Of a stretch of DNA of 30,538 nt, positions 1-8,948 are shown piece by piece (the stretch's first letter is position 1; each line of letters begins with the position of its first letter). The position numbers were made by a program, and so were the translations under genes. This DNA is from an uncultured Clostridia bacterium (GTDB lineage: Bacteria; Bacillota; Clostridia; Christensenellales; UBA1242), in the NCBI GenBank assembly GCA_944381225.1, contig CALWKJ010000002.1, forward strand, positions 1-30,538. The letters are read 5' to 3'. The notes beneath the pieces are model-generated. The model made no database searches. It was given only the letters and a program-made list of their open reading frames with translations, and had not been told where the DNA came from.

Positions 1-243
1 TTGAATATAAACCAAAGGGAAGTTTATTTTCATATTGTTTACACAATAAAGTGTATGTCCATCTTTAAAAAGTGCAAAAATTTTTAACATTTCATAATCA
101 AACTCAATTTCAGTTAAATTGTTTATATTTTTAATAGATTTAATATATGTTTGTAACTCTTCTTTTGAAATGTCGTGATATAAATTTTTGTGTTTTTCTT
201 CTGCTTCTTTTATAATTTCATTTAAAATTTCGCTATTTTCCAT
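1..243 (-). CDS. S41-peptidase-like protein, N-terminal part (partial)
   Basis: The first 81 codons of a gene that runs out of the left edge. The ATG at 243 is preceded by the SD sequence AGGAAAG. The visible protein is helical and Glu/Lys-rich at first (MENSEILNEIIKEAEEKHKN), then reaches ALFKDGHTLYCV around residues 61-72. That motif resembles the LLKDGHT motif found before the catalytic core of S41 (C-terminal-processing/tail-specific) peptidases. No signal peptide is visible in this part. The Ser/Lys catalytic residues of the family would lie outside the window, so activity cannot be judged. The gene has its own promoter and lies downstream of the cell-wall cluster on the same strand, so it may be independent of it. 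The family call rests on one short motif and is tentative. Confidence 0.5.
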   Translation of the reverse strand, partial: MENSEILNEIIKEAEEKHKNLYHDISKEELQTYIKSIKNINNLTEIEFDYEMLKIFALFKDGHTLYCVNNMKINFPLVYIQ

Positions 244-263
244 ATTATTCTTTCCTATATAAT

Positions 264-292
264 ACAATATAAGAAAGTGAAAATAATGTCAA
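264..292 (-). promoter_or_regulatory. Sigma-A-type promoter of the S41-like gene
   Basis: On the minus strand a consensus -35 TTGACA (292-287) is followed after 17 bases by TATTGT (269-264). The predicted transcript start is near 257, giving a short leader before the AGGAAAG SD. It lies just after the ftsW stop, so the S41-like gene can be transcribed separately from the cell-wall operon. Confidence 0.55.
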
Positions 293-328
293 GTAACAAA
301 ATCTCTATACCTAAAAATGAAAATCACT

Positions 329-1435
329 TTAAATTTTTGTTTTACTTTGCCTTGCAACATTTAAACAAACCCCTATTGCACTCATAAACACCATAAGCGA
401 AGTGCTACCTGCACTTATAAATGGAAGTGGAAGTCCTGTTGGTGGAATACTGCCTGTTACAACAGCTATGTTTAAAATTACCTGAACACTAATTACACAA
501 GCAATTCCAGCAACGAGTAAACTTGCGAATCTATCCTTAGAATTTAATGAAATTTTAATAAGTGCACCAACTAAAACTGCAAAAATTATAACAATTATTG
601 ACGCACCAAAAAAGCCTAATTCTTCACAAATTATTGAAAATATGAAATCACTTTCTGCAAATGGTAAATACAAATATTTTTGTCTAGAACTAAAAAGCCC
701 CACCCCAAAAAGTCCACCATTGCCAAGTGAATACAACGATTGAATTAGTTGAAATCCTTCCCCTTGTGGCGAAGCCCACGGGTCCAAAAAAGCCATTAAT
801 CTTTGAAGCCTGTAAGGTTCTATTATTATTAAGACTGGCACCATAATAAGCGCAAAACATCCGAGTAAAACAAAATATTTAAGGTTTGTTCCACCAAAAA
901 ACATCATACAAACCATTACTATTGCCAAACACATTGTAATACTCATGTTTGGTTCCAAAATAACAAGTAAACAAAACACTGCTCCAATCATAAGTGGCAA
1001 GAGCATGATTTTGAAACTTTTTGCAGTGTCCTTATTTTTTGCAAAATGGCAAGCACAAAAAAGCACAAGGGAAAACTTTGCTATTTCACTTGGCTGAAAT
1101 GAAAAACCAAAAAAGCCTATCCATCGTCTCGCTCCATAGTTAGATATTCCTATGCCTGGTATGAATACCAAAACAAGCAAAACAACAGAAACAGCAAACA
1201 TTAACCATTTAAATTTTTTTAATTTTTTATAATCAAAAAACAAAAAAAATACAAAACCACACAAGCCAATAAGTACGCCAATAATTTGTTTAACTAAAAA
1301 ATACCATTGGTTATCAAAATTTTTTTGCGAAGAATAACAACTTGCACTATATACCATAATGCATCCAAAAATGCAAAGAGCAATCATACATATAAAAACC
1401 GTCAGTTCTGTTTTGCTAAATTTAATTTTTTTCAT
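329..1435 (-). CDS. ftsW: SEDS-family peptidoglycan polymerase FtsW/SpoVE
   Basis: Integral membrane glycosyltransferase that polymerises lipid II into glycan strands with a partner class B penicillin-binding protein, normally at the division septum. The 368-residue protein has about ten hydrophobic segments and SEDS signatures: YGARRWIGFFGFSFQPSEIAK, then GFQLIQSLYSLGNGGLFGVG, then LPFAESDFIFSIICEELGF, whose Asp matches the conserved catalytic region, and PPTGLPLPFISAGSTSL near the C-terminus. The motif usually read EPDxGT is EPNMSI here. I chose the start at 1435 (MKKIKFSKTE); an upstream extension of the frame lies inside murD and has no SD. It overlaps the murD end by 14 bases, as expected for the last gene of this cell-wall cluster. 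FtsW, SpoVE and RodA cannot be separated with certainty by eye; the position after murD favours FtsW or SpoVE. Confidence 0.9.
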   Translation of the reverse strand: MKKIKFSKTELTVFICMIALCIFGCIMVYSASCYSSQKNFDNQWYFLVKQIIGVLIGLCGFVFFLFFDYKKLKKFKWLMFAVSVVLLVLVFIPGIGISNYGARRWIGFFGFSFQPSEIAKFSLVLFCACHFAKNKDTAKSFKIMLLPLMIGAVFCLLVILEPNMSITMCLAIVMVCMMFFGGTNLKYFVLLGCFALIMVPVLIIIEPYRLQRLMAFLDPWASPQGEGFQLIQSLYSLGNGGLFGVGLFSSRQKYLYLPFAESDFIFSIICEELGFFGASIIVIIFAVLVGALIKISLNSKDRFASLLVAGIACVISVQVILNIAVVTGSIPPTGLPLPFISAGSTSLMVFMSAIGVCLNVARQSKTKI

Positions 1436-2726
1436 TGATTTCCTTAATAATTTTAATAAACTCATTGCCCCTTTCATCATAAGAGTTAAACTCATCAAAG
1501 CTTGCACATGCTGGTGAAAATAACACAACATCCCCATTTTCTGCTATTTTTGTTGCATACTCTACAGCTTCTTTCATTTTGTCAAATGAAACCACTTGTT
1601 CAAAATTATTCTGCAAAGCAGCCATTTTTATTTTTTCAGCCATTTGTCCAAATGTCAAAATTTTTTTAACATTAAAACAATATTGAAATACATCATCGTA
1701 TGAATAGCCCTTGTCACTTCCACCTAATAACAATATAATTTTGTTATTAAAGCTGTTTAACGCAAAAATTGTACTATCTGGATTGGTAGCCTTGCTATCA
1801 TCTATGTATGTTATATTGTCTTTAACCATAACTTTTTGAAGACGATGTTTTAGTCCTTTAAATTCTTTTAAAACTTTTTTTATTTGTCTATTTTTTACTT
1901 TTAATAATTTTGAAATCGTAACGGCACACAGTATGTTTTCTAAATTTTTTTCGCCAATTAAATTAATTTGATCTTTATTGATGATTTTCTTATTTTTATA
2001 ACATATAAAATTATTTTGCAAATATGCGCCACCGCTTTTATCATTTAAACTGTAATTAACTATTGTTGCATCTGTTTTTATGTCAAAACTGTCTAAACAA
2101 ACAAAATAATCATCTTTGTCTTGCACTTTTGTAATTTTGGATTTTATTTTTGTATAATTCTCAAAAGTTTGATGTCTGTTTAAATGGTCTTTAGTTATAT
2201 TTAAAATTGAGCTAACGTAAGGTTTAACATCTTTTGCTGTTTCTAAAGCAAAGCTACTAACCTCACAAATCACTATACTATCTTTTGAAGTTAAATTTGC
2301 AATTTTTGTTATTGGGATTTTTGTGTTTCCACACAAAAAAACATTTTTAAATTTTTGTTTACACATTTCGTATATCAGATTAACTGTAGTAGTTTTACCA
2401 TTTGTTCCGGTTACACAAATTTTTTTACCTTGCACATATTCAAAGCCCAAAGCAAATTCACTCATAAAATCTATATTGTTATCTATAAATTTTTGGATGT
2501 TTTCATTCCCCAAAATTTGCACTCCTGGACTTAAGATAACGCACTCCAAATTTAATGCTGCAATATTATCTAAATTTTCTAATGTTGTTGTATCACTTAT
2601 TTCAACTTTTTTATTGTCATCGTAAATATAAACATTTTTTGCCCCTCTTGATAACAAAAAAGAAACAGCGCTAGTCCCCGACAAGCCTGTTCCATAAACT
2701 AAAAAATTTTTTGCTAAGATGTTCAT
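1422..2726 (-). CDS. murD: UDP-N-acetylmuramoylalanine--D-glutamate ligase MurD
   Basis: Cytoplasmic Mur ligase that adds D-glutamate to UDP-MurNAc-L-alanine using ATP. The 434-residue protein has the N-terminal nucleotide-sugar domain (VYGTGLSGTSA), the ATP-binding P-loop (VTGTNGKTTT), EVSSFALE, NITKDHLNRH (the usual Asp before RH is Asn), DDSKATNPDS, LLGGSDKGY and the C-terminal SPACASFDEF, all in MurD order. The ATG at 2726 lies one base after the mraY stop and is preceded by GGTGGA; TTG and GTG codons slightly upstream are less likely starts. It is cotranscribed with murE and mraY, and its 3' end overlaps ftsW. Confidence 0.96.
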   Translation of the reverse strand: MNILAKNFLVYGTGLSGTSAVSFLLSRGAKNVYIYDDNKKVEISDTTTLENLDNIAALNLECVILSPGVQILGNENIQKFIDNNIDFMSEFALGFEYVQGKKICVTGTNGKTTTVNLIYEMCKQKFKNVFLCGNTKIPITKIANLTSKDSIVICEVSSFALETAKDVKPYVSSILNITKDHLNRHQTFENYTKIKSKITKVQDKDDYFVCLDSFDIKTDATIVNYSLNDKSGGAYLQNNFICYKNKKIINKDQINLIGEKNLENILCAVTISKLLKVKNRQIKKVLKEFKGLKHRLQKVMVKDNITYIDDSKATNPDSTIFALNSFNNKIILLLGGSDKGYSYDDVFQYCFNVKKILTFGQMAEKIKMAALQNNFEQVVSFDKMKEAVEYATKIAENGDVVLFSPACASFDEFNSYDERGNEFIKIIKEINEKN

Positions 2727-2727
2727 A

Positions 2728-3726
2728 TTATCCACCAAAATATATAATCAATGTTATTGTTAACAAACAAATAATCATTGTCGATATTATATATATTGCA
2801 ACAATCTTGTTTTCATGCACACCTTTCATTTGAAAATGATGATGCAATGGTGCCATTAAAAATATTCTTTTTTTGGTGCGCTTGTAATGTAAAACTTGTA
2901 TAATATCTGAAAGTGCTGTAATAACATAGCAAATTCCCAAAATAGGAATATACAATTCTAATTTTGTAAATACTGCCAAAGAAGTTATTAAACCTCCAAG
3001 GGCTAAAGAGCCCGTGTCTCCCATAAATATCTTTGCTGGAAAGCAATTTAATATAAAATATGCTAGTAAACAACCACACATAGCAAAACAAATTTGTTGC
3101 AAATTTAAATATTCAACAAGTTGAGGCCCAGAAAACAGGTGTTGATATAATAACAAAACGCTAGCAAAACCTAAAATGTACACAAAACTTACTCCACTTG
3201 CCAATCCATCAAGCCCATCTATTAAATTAACACTGTTAACAACTGCCAAATATACAAATATAACAAAAGGTATTATTCCCCAACCCAAATCTAAATACAT
3301 ATCAGTGAAAGGGATAAATATTTTACTGCCAACAAATTCAGATTGATAAACAAAAAAGGCTATTATTGTTGCTATTCCAACTTGTCCAATAATTTTCTGA
3401 TAAGCTCTCAACCCCAAATTATGTTTATAATGAACCTTTAAAAAATCATCTAAAAATCCTAAAATGCCATATCCCAACATAACAGCAACTGTTATTACTG
3501 CTAATAAATAGTTTGTCCACATAAAACAAAATGCTACTAGTGTACACGACAAAATAAAAATTAACCCACCCATTGTCGGCGTTCCGTTTTTTACCTCATG
3601 TTCTTTTACATAATGCAAAATTGTTTGTTTTGCTTTTAACTTTTTAATTGAACTTAAAATGAGTGGCGACAATAGTGCCGATACGCCAAATGCAACTAAA
3701 AAAATTATTAGATTTCTAATTAACAT
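2728..3726 (-). CDS. mraY: Phospho-N-acetylmuramoyl-pentapeptide-transferase MraY
   Basis: Membrane enzyme that transfers phospho-MurNAc-pentapeptide to undecaprenyl phosphate, making lipid I. The 332-residue, highly hydrophobic protein carries family signatures in order: KNGTPTMGGLIF, LGFLDDFLK with the paired Asp, NSVNLIDGLDGLASG, FMGDTGSLALGG and APLHHHFQMKG with the HHH motif. Length and the roughly ten membrane segments are normal. Its ATG lies inside the murE 3' end (7-base overlap), which suggests translational coupling. murF, which usually sits between murE and mraY, is absent here. Confidence 0.97.
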   Translation of the reverse strand: MLIRNLIIFLVAFGVSALLSPLILSSIKKLKAKQTILHYVKEHEVKNGTPTMGGLIFILSCTLVAFCFMWTNYLLAVITVAVMLGYGILGFLDDFLKVHYKHNLGLRAYQKIIGQVGIATIIAFFVYQSEFVGSKIFIPFTDMYLDLGWGIIPFVIFVYLAVVNSVNLIDGLDGLASGVSFVYILGFASVLLLYQHLFSGPQLVEYLNLQQICFAMCGCLLAYFILNCFPAKIFMGDTGSLALGGLITSLAVFTKLELYIPILGICYVITALSDIIQVLHYKRTKKRIFLMAPLHHHFQMKGVHENKIVAIYIISTMIICLLTITLIIYFGG

Positions 3727-5141
3727 AAATTATCCTTTATACAATTTTTTACAACATCAAAATCACTATATGGAATTTTTTCACCTTTTATGTCTATATA
3801 GTTTTCTCCTCCTTTTCCACAAATAATTAATGTGTCGTTATCGTTTAATGATTTAATGGCAATTTTAATTGCAGTTTTTCTATCTTCAAGAGCACAATAA
3901 TTTGAGTGATTAAAACCCTTTAAAATGTCGCTAATTATTGTTGAAGCATTTTCATATCTAGGATTGTCGCTAGTTATAAAACAATAATCTGCATACTTTT
4001 CTGCAATAGCTCCCATTATAGGTCTCTTGCTTTTATCTCTATCCCCACCACATCCAAAAACGCATATTAATTTACCATCTGTTAATTTTTTTGCTGTTTT
4101 CAAAACATTTTCCAAACCGTCAGGAGTGTGTGCAAAATCAACTATAATTTTTTTGTTGTTACATGAAAATACATTAAATCTTCCTTCTATTGATTTAGTC
4201 TGTTCTATTCCCTTTTTGATACAATCTACACTTATACCAAGATAATAACAACACAAAGCACTGGCAAGAGCGTTATAAACATTAAAAAGACCAAACAAAT
4301 TAGTTTTCAATTTTATTACATTATCACTTATGTTCATTATATAACTTGAACAATCTTTATTGATTTCTATGCAAAAAGCATCACTTGGATTATTTAAACC
4401 ATATGATAATGCAGTTTCGTATTTTTTCAACAAAAATTGTCCACATTCATCATCTGCATTGATTACCATTAAGTCATCACTATTAAAAAAACTCAATTTA
4501 GTTTCTCTGTACTGTTGCATGTTCTTAAAAAAATCTAAATGGTCCTGGGTTACATTTGTAAGTATTTTACAAACAAAGTTAACTCCACATATCTTTTCCA
4601 AAAAAATTGCATGAGCAGAAACTTCCATTACAACAAAATCAACTTTTCCCTTTTTCATTATTGAAAATATTTCATGTAAATCTATTGGGTCTGGTGTAGT
4701 CAATTTTGCAGGAATAAATTTGTCACAAAAATAAATACCGTTTGTTCCAATTACTCCAACCTTTTTATTTGCCTGCTCTAAAATGCTTTTAATAATAAAA
4801 GAAGTTGTTGTTTTACCGTTGGTCCCGGTTATGCCCACAACTTTTATGTTTTTTGTATCATAAAAATTTTGCGCAGCTAAGCCAATACACCTTCTCACAT
4901 CGTCAACAAGAACTTGATTTATATCTTTGTCAACAAGCTTGTCAACAACAAAAACGCATGCTCCGTTGTCTATTGCTTGTTCAATATATTCATATCCGTC
5001 ATGAGCCCCTTTGTAGCAAAAAAACAAACCGTTTTCCATTTTGTTTTGAGCATTTACACTTAGAGTTTTTATTTCTATTTCGCTAAAATTGCTAATGTTA
5101 TTTAATATATTTATGTCCTTTAAAATATTTGATAATTTCAT
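3720..5141 (-). CDS. murE: UDP-MurNAc-tripeptide synthetase MurE (meso-DAP type)
   Basis: Cytoplasmic Mur ligase that adds the third stem-peptide residue. The 473-residue protein has a P-loop GITGTNGKTTT (Lys110), TTPDPIDL, EVSAHAI, NVTQDHLDFF, CGGDRDKSKRPIMG, and SDNPRYE. DNPR is the motif associated with meso-diaminopimelate rather than lysine as substrate. The conserved GKGHE near the C-terminus reads GKGGE here: the Glu that contacts diaminopimelate is kept, the His is replaced. I chose the ATG at 5141, which follows an AAGGGG SD; a longer open frame upstream is AT-rich non-coding sequence. This is the first gene of the murE-mraY-murD-ftsW operon. Confidence 0.95.
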   Translation of the reverse strand: MKLSNILKDINILNNISNFSEIEIKTLSVNAQNKMENGLFFCYKGAHDGYEYIEQAIDNGACVFVVDKLVDKDINQVLVDDVRRCIGLAAQNFYDTKNIKVVGITGTNGKTTTSFIIKSILEQANKKVGVIGTNGIYFCDKFIPAKLTTPDPIDLHEIFSIMKKGKVDFVVMEVSAHAIFLEKICGVNFVCKILTNVTQDHLDFFKNMQQYRETKLSFFNSDDLMVINADDECGQFLLKKYETALSYGLNNPSDAFCIEINKDCSSYIMNISDNVIKLKTNLFGLFNVYNALASALCCYYLGISVDCIKKGIEQTKSIEGRFNVFSCNNKKIIVDFAHTPDGLENVLKTAKKLTDGKLICVFGCGGDRDKSKRPIMGAIAEKYADYCFITSDNPRYENASTIISDILKGFNHSNYCALEDRKTAIKIAIKSLNDNDTLIICGKGGENYIDIKGEKIPYSDFDVVKNCIKDNLC

Positions 5142-5160
5142 ATTGCCCCTTAAAAAAATA

Positions 5161-5169
5161 TTTATAACA
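5161..5169 (-). promoter_or_regulatory. Possible extended -10 promoter of the murE operon
   Basis: On the minus strand TGTTATAAA (5169-5161) is an extended -10 without a good -35 at the proper distance. A dyad ACACA-N6-TGTGT (5167-5182) overlaps it and could be an operator or chance. A second, weaker candidate, TTGACT with TACAAA 17 bases later, lies further upstream. Confidence 0.35.
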
Positions 5170-5311
5170 CAAAAAAATGTGTCAATATTTATATATATAT
5201 TAATGCAAATATTTTTTTTGTAGCTGTATAAGCAAAAATAGTCAAAAAGTAATATTATTTTCAAAAAAACAATAATTGTTTGCAAAAATATTTTAAAAAA
5301 TTTATCAAAGA

Positions 5312-5320
5312 TGTTATACT
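5312..5320 (+). promoter_or_regulatory. Extended -10 promoter of the nucleoside kinase gene
   Basis: TGTTATACT is an extended -10 (TG-N-TATACT) 24 bases before the ATG at 5344. No good -35 is present, as is common for extended -10 promoters. The SD AAGGAG (5334-5339) lies downstream. Confidence 0.55.
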
Positions 5321-5343
5321 AACATGGCTATATAAGGAGAAAT

Positions 5344-6258
5344 ATGCAAAACATAAAAAACAGTAACATTTTTTTTATTGATGAAATAAACAATTTGGCA
5401 AAATGCGACACCGATTTATTAATAAATATGGGAGAAAGTATGTATAATAGCCAAATTAGTGAACTTGTTAAAAATATATTAGAAAAGGAGACTATAAAAA
5501 TAATATTTTTGGCTGGTCCTTCTTCGTCTGGAAAAACAACCACTAGCAAATTAATTGCAAAGGAACTTAAGAAATATAATAAAAATAGTATATTTGTTTC
5601 TCTTGATGACTTTTTTTTAGATAGAGAAAAAACGCCAAAATTGTCTAATGGCAACTATGATTTTGAAAGCATAAACGCACTAGATTTAAAAACTTTTAAT
5701 AGTTTTATAAATGATTTGCTTACGACCAATACAGCGCAAATGCCAAGATTCAATTTTATAACCGGCAAAAGAGAAAAAACATTAGAAAAAATTATTGTTG
5801 ATAAAAACACCATTATAATTATTGAAGGTTTGCATGCGTTAAATCCTAATTTAATTAAAAATCATGTAAAAGAAATTTATAAAATTTATATTTGTGCACA
5901 TTCATGTTTTAAATTAAATGATAAAATATTAATTGATGGAACACAAATTCGACTTATGAGAAGACTTATACGAGACTATTATTCTCGAGGCAGGCAAATA
6001 CAAGACACATTTAACAGTTGGGATGAAGTTTTAAACGGAGAAAAAATATATATTGAACCATATAAAAACCGTGCAGATTATTTAGTTGATTCAACTCATA
6101 TGTATGAACCTCTTTTATACGCAAAGTATTTAATGCCTCTTTTGAATTACAATTCAAAAAAATCTAAAGAGTTTAAAGAAATATTAAAACACTTTGAAAG
6201 ATTGGACAAGTCTTATATTCCAAAAAATTCTTTGTTAAATGAATTTATAGCTTTTTAA
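5344..6258 (+). CDS. Uridine kinase-like nucleoside kinase (stand-alone kinase domain)
   Basis: P-loop kinase of the phosphoribulokinase/uridine kinase family, expected to phosphorylate uridine/cytidine or another nucleoside in salvage. The 304-residue protein has Walker A GPSSSGKTT (58-66), SLDDFFLDRE (87-95) in the position of the uridine-kinase YYxD loop, IIIEGLHALN, and the lid-type RLMRRLIRDYYSRGRQ. In many clostridia the related protein is about 550 residues, with a ThrRS/TGS-like region in front of the kinase; here only about 50 residues precede the P-loop. The start is firm: extended -10 promoter, AAGGAG SD, then ATG. It is monocistronic and convergent with parC across a shared terminator. 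The exact substrate is not certain. Confidence 0.8.
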   Translation: MQNIKNSNIFFIDEINNLAKCDTDLLINMGESMYNSQISELVKNILEKETIKIIFLAGPSSSGKTTTSKLIAKELKKYNKNSIFVSLDDFFLDREKTPKLSNGNYDFESINALDLKTFNSFINDLLTTNTAQMPRFNFITGKREKTLEKIIVDKNTIIIIEGLHALNPNLIKNHVKEIYKIYICAHSCFKLNDKILIDGTQIRLMRRLIRDYYSRGRQIQDTFNSWDEVLNGEKIYIEPYKNRADYLVDSTHMYEPLLYAKYLMPLLNYNSKKSKEFKEILKHFERLDKSYIPKNSLLNEFIAF

Positions 6259-6259
6259 T

Positions 6260-6290
6260 AAAAAATTCACGAAACTTCGTGAATTTTTTT
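6260..6290. terminator. Bidirectional rho-independent terminator
   Basis: AAAATTCACGA and TCGTGAATTTT form an 11-bp stem with a 4-base loop, with a T-run on one side and an A-run on the other. It lies between the convergent kinase gene (stop 6258) and parC (stop 6294-6292), so it serves both directions. Confidence 0.85.
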
Positions 6291-6291
6291 T

Positions 6292-8937
6292 CTATACTTT
6301 AAACTCATAAACTGCTTCTATTTGGTTTTTTACACATTGTTTGCCCTTTCCAAGCCTTGAATCATATGGAATCTGCCTAGAAGAAATTTTTTCTAATTTC
6401 CCATTAGTTTTCACCGCAAGCGTTGGCGGAACTACTCCAAATTTACCAAATATAATTTGTCCTTGGGAATCTGTATTATAAACTCTTAACCCTTTTCTGT
6501 ATCTGCTCATAATTTCAAATTCGCCAATAGGCACATTTTTTAAGTATCCATTTTTGGTCATCACAGTAAGTGCCCCAGATTCTAAAACTTGATCGGCAAA
6601 AATTATTTTATCTTTTTCGTCCAAATTCATTCCTTTAACGCCTGATGTAACTCTGCCCATAAGTGGTATATCTATATTTTCAAAATTTAATACCATTCCC
6701 TTTTGGGACAACATTAAAATTGATTTTGATTTGTCAAAAATCTGTACGCCTATAACGCAATCATCATCTTTTAATTTTATTGCTTGAAAATATGATTTAT
6801 TAACAAAATATTCTGACATGCTTGTCCTTTTTACAAGTCCGTTTTCTGTAAAGAAGATAATTTCATCATGCGTCAATAATTCTTCATCATCAATGACTAA
6901 TAGTTTAACAATTTTTTCATCCATTTTAAAGTTTTTATCAAGTGACTGCAAAGGCATGCCTTTATCTCGCCATTTTGCTTCTTGCACTTTGCTTAAATTT
7001 AATTTAACACAATTACCATAATTTGTAAAAGCCAATGCTTTTTGACTTGTTAAAGCGCTATTTAAGCTTGTGTAAATTTCATTTAGAGTTGAAGAATCTG
7101 ACAATTCTTTTTGTGCCATATTATAATTTTTTAATGGAATGGCTTTAATGTTATTTAACGCAGTTACACCTATTATTACTTCCCTGGCAAAACTTTCATT
7201 TTCGTCAATTTTTTCATATTCGATTTTTGATGATGTTGTAATAAATGACTTTCTTTCTGTTTTATATTGTTTTTTAATTGCATTTAGTTCTTCTTTAACA
7301 ACATTAAATTGCAATTTTTTTGAATTATAAATAGCTGTTAATGCTTCTATTTTATTTTTTAAATCTTTTAATTCTTGTTCAAGCTTATTAACTTCCAAAT
7401 TCACTAACCTTGCAAGCCTCATATCTAATATTGCCTGTGCCTGTTTTTCGCTCAGCATAAATTTTTCTTTTAATTTTTGCTTTGCTTCTGATGTATTAGA
7501 AGATTTTTTTATAATTTTTATGACTTCGTCGATATTGTGAATTGCAATTAATAGCCCCTCTATTATATGAGCCCTGTCTTTGCATGCATCTAAATCATAT
7601 TTTGTTCTTCTGTAAATAATTTCTCTTTGATATTCAACATAATATGAAATTATTTCCAAAAGTCCCATTTGCTTTGGCTTTCCATCGGCAATGGCAACCA
7701 TGTTTATTCCATATGAGGTTTGCATTCCTGTAGATTTGTATAAATAATCTAAAATGGCTTTTGCATTTGCATCTTTTTTCAATTTTATAACAGCGCGCAT
7801 ACCATGTTTATCAGATTCATCTCTTATCTCGCTTATTGACGAAAGTTTGTCTTTATTTTGCTCTTTAAGTTCTGCAATTTTTTGCAATAAAGCCACCTTG
7901 TTTGTTTGATATGGCAATTCGGTAATTATGATAGATTGTTTATCTCCATCCGTTTCAATGTTAACAGTGGCCCTTATTGTTATTTTACCCTTTCCCGTTC
8001 TATAAGCTGTTACTAAATCTTCACCTACTATTATCTGTCCCCCAGTAGGAAAATCTGGAGCTTTAATATACTGCATTATTTCTTCTAATTTTATAGTGGG
8101 TTTGTTGATATATGCAATTACAGCATCGCACACTTCTGCAAAATTGTGTGGTGGGATATTGGTTGCGACGCCAACAGCAATTCCAGATGCCCCATTGACC
8201 AATAAATTTGGAAACCTTCCAGGAAGCATATCTGGCTCTTTTAGCGTATCATCAAAATTTAAGCTCCAATGAACAGTATTTTTATCCAAATCCCTTAACA
8301 GCTCCATGGCCAAAGGAGCGAGCCTAGCTTCTGTATAACGCATTGCAGCAGCGCTGTCGCCGTCTATTGATCCAAAATTTCCATGCCCGTCCACCAAAAC
8401 TTGATTCATGCTGTATGGTTGTGCCATTCTTACCATAGCATCGTAAACCGAACTGTCTCCATGTGGATGATATTTACCCATGCAATCACCAACAATTCTT
8501 GCGCTTTTTCTATATGGTTTATCTGGTTCGAGTCCAAGCTCTAACATAGAATACAAAATCCTTCTTTGAACAGGTTTTAATCCATCTTCAACTCGTGGAA
8601 GAGCTCTGTCCATAACAACATGCTCTGTGTAAGGAATCATACTATCATGCATAACATCTTCAAGGGACTTAAAAATTAGTCCCTTCACAGATCCATTATC
8701 AAAGTTATTTATTTGACTGTTTTCATTTTGTTTTATGTTATTCACTATTATTTTCCCTTTATTGTCTGTATTTGTTTCTTTAGTGCTTTTTTCATTAAAA
8801 TTTAAATCGTTTAAATTTATTTGTCCTTTAATTATTGCCACGTCTATATCTTCTTTTGTTTGTTCTTTGTATTCTAATTCGTCATAACAAATTTGTCCTA
8901 AAATAGGATTTTGTGGCAAATCGGTTTCTTCTTCCAC
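6292..8937 (-). CDS. parC: Type IIA topoisomerase subunit A, topoisomerase IV-like (ParC), with N-terminal extension
   Basis: DNA-cleaving subunit of a type II topoisomerase that passes one duplex through another. The core reads RALPRVEDGLKPVQRRIL, KYHPHGDSSVYDAMVRMAQ (quinolone region with the Ser and Asp that correspond to a sensitive enzyme) and AAAMRYTEARL with catalytic Tyr201. The C-terminal domain has several propeller-blade repeats but no GyrA box (QRRGGKG), and EAKWRDKGMP and LLRDLDKNTVHWSLNFDDT resemble Firmicute ParC more than GyrA. Parts of the core (VDGHGNFGSIDGDSAAAMRY) are gyrase-like, so GyrA cannot be excluded. RALP begins at residue 111 instead of about 32: the first ~80 residues are an acidic, Asn-rich extension. 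The GTG start at 8937 follows a strong GGGAG SD directly after the parE stop (11-base gap), and no later in-frame start with an SD is seen. Confidence 0.85.
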   Translation of the reverse strand: MEEETDLPQNPILGQICYDELEYKEQTKEDIDVAIIKGQINLNDLNFNEKSTKETNTDNKGKIIVNNIKQNENSQINNFDNGSVKGLIFKSLEDVMHDSMIPYTEHVVMDRALPRVEDGLKPVQRRILYSMLELGLEPDKPYRKSARIVGDCMGKYHPHGDSSVYDAMVRMAQPYSMNQVLVDGHGNFGSIDGDSAAAMRYTEARLAPLAMELLRDLDKNTVHWSLNFDDTLKEPDMLPGRFPNLLVNGASGIAVGVATNIPPHNFAEVCDAVIAYINKPTIKLEEIMQYIKAPDFPTGGQIIVGEDLVTAYRTGKGKITIRATVNIETDGDKQSIIITELPYQTNKVALLQKIAELKEQNKDKLSSISEIRDESDKHGMRAVIKLKKDANAKAILDYLYKSTGMQTSYGINMVAIADGKPKQMGLLEIISYYVEYQREIIYRRTKYDLDACKDRAHIIEGLLIAIHNIDEVIKIIKKSSNTSEAKQKLKEKFMLSEKQAQAILDMRLARLVNLEVNKLEQELKDLKNKIEALTAIYNSKKLQFNVVKEELNAIKKQYKTERKSFITTSSKIEYEKIDENESFAREVIIGVTALNNIKAIPLKNYNMAQKELSDSSTLNEIYTSLNSALTSQKALAFTNYGNCVKLNLSKVQEAKWRDKGMPLQSLDKNFKMDEKIVKLLVIDDEELLTHDEIIFFTENGLVKRTSMSEYFVNKSYFQAIKLKDDDCVIGVQIFDKSKSILMLSQKGMVLNFENIDIPLMGRVTSGVKGMNLDEKDKIIFADQVLESGALTVMTKNGYLKNVPIGEFEIMSRYRKGLRVYNTDSQGQIIFGKFGVVPPTLAVKTNGKLEKISSRQIPYDSRLGKGKQCVKNQIEAVYEFKV

Positions 8938-8948
8938 AAAACTTCTCC

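Noticed and set aside
2323..2625. Plus-strand open frame of about 100 codons inside murD
   Set aside because: It is antisense to well-conserved murD motifs, has no SD and encodes no recognisable protein. The same holds for the many other open frames opposite murE, parC, parE, tkt and nifJ.
5166..5182. ACACA-N6-TGTGT dyad as a defined operator
   Set aside because: Short arms in very AT-rich sequence; it overlaps a possible promoter but there is no independent support, so it is mentioned only within that entry.
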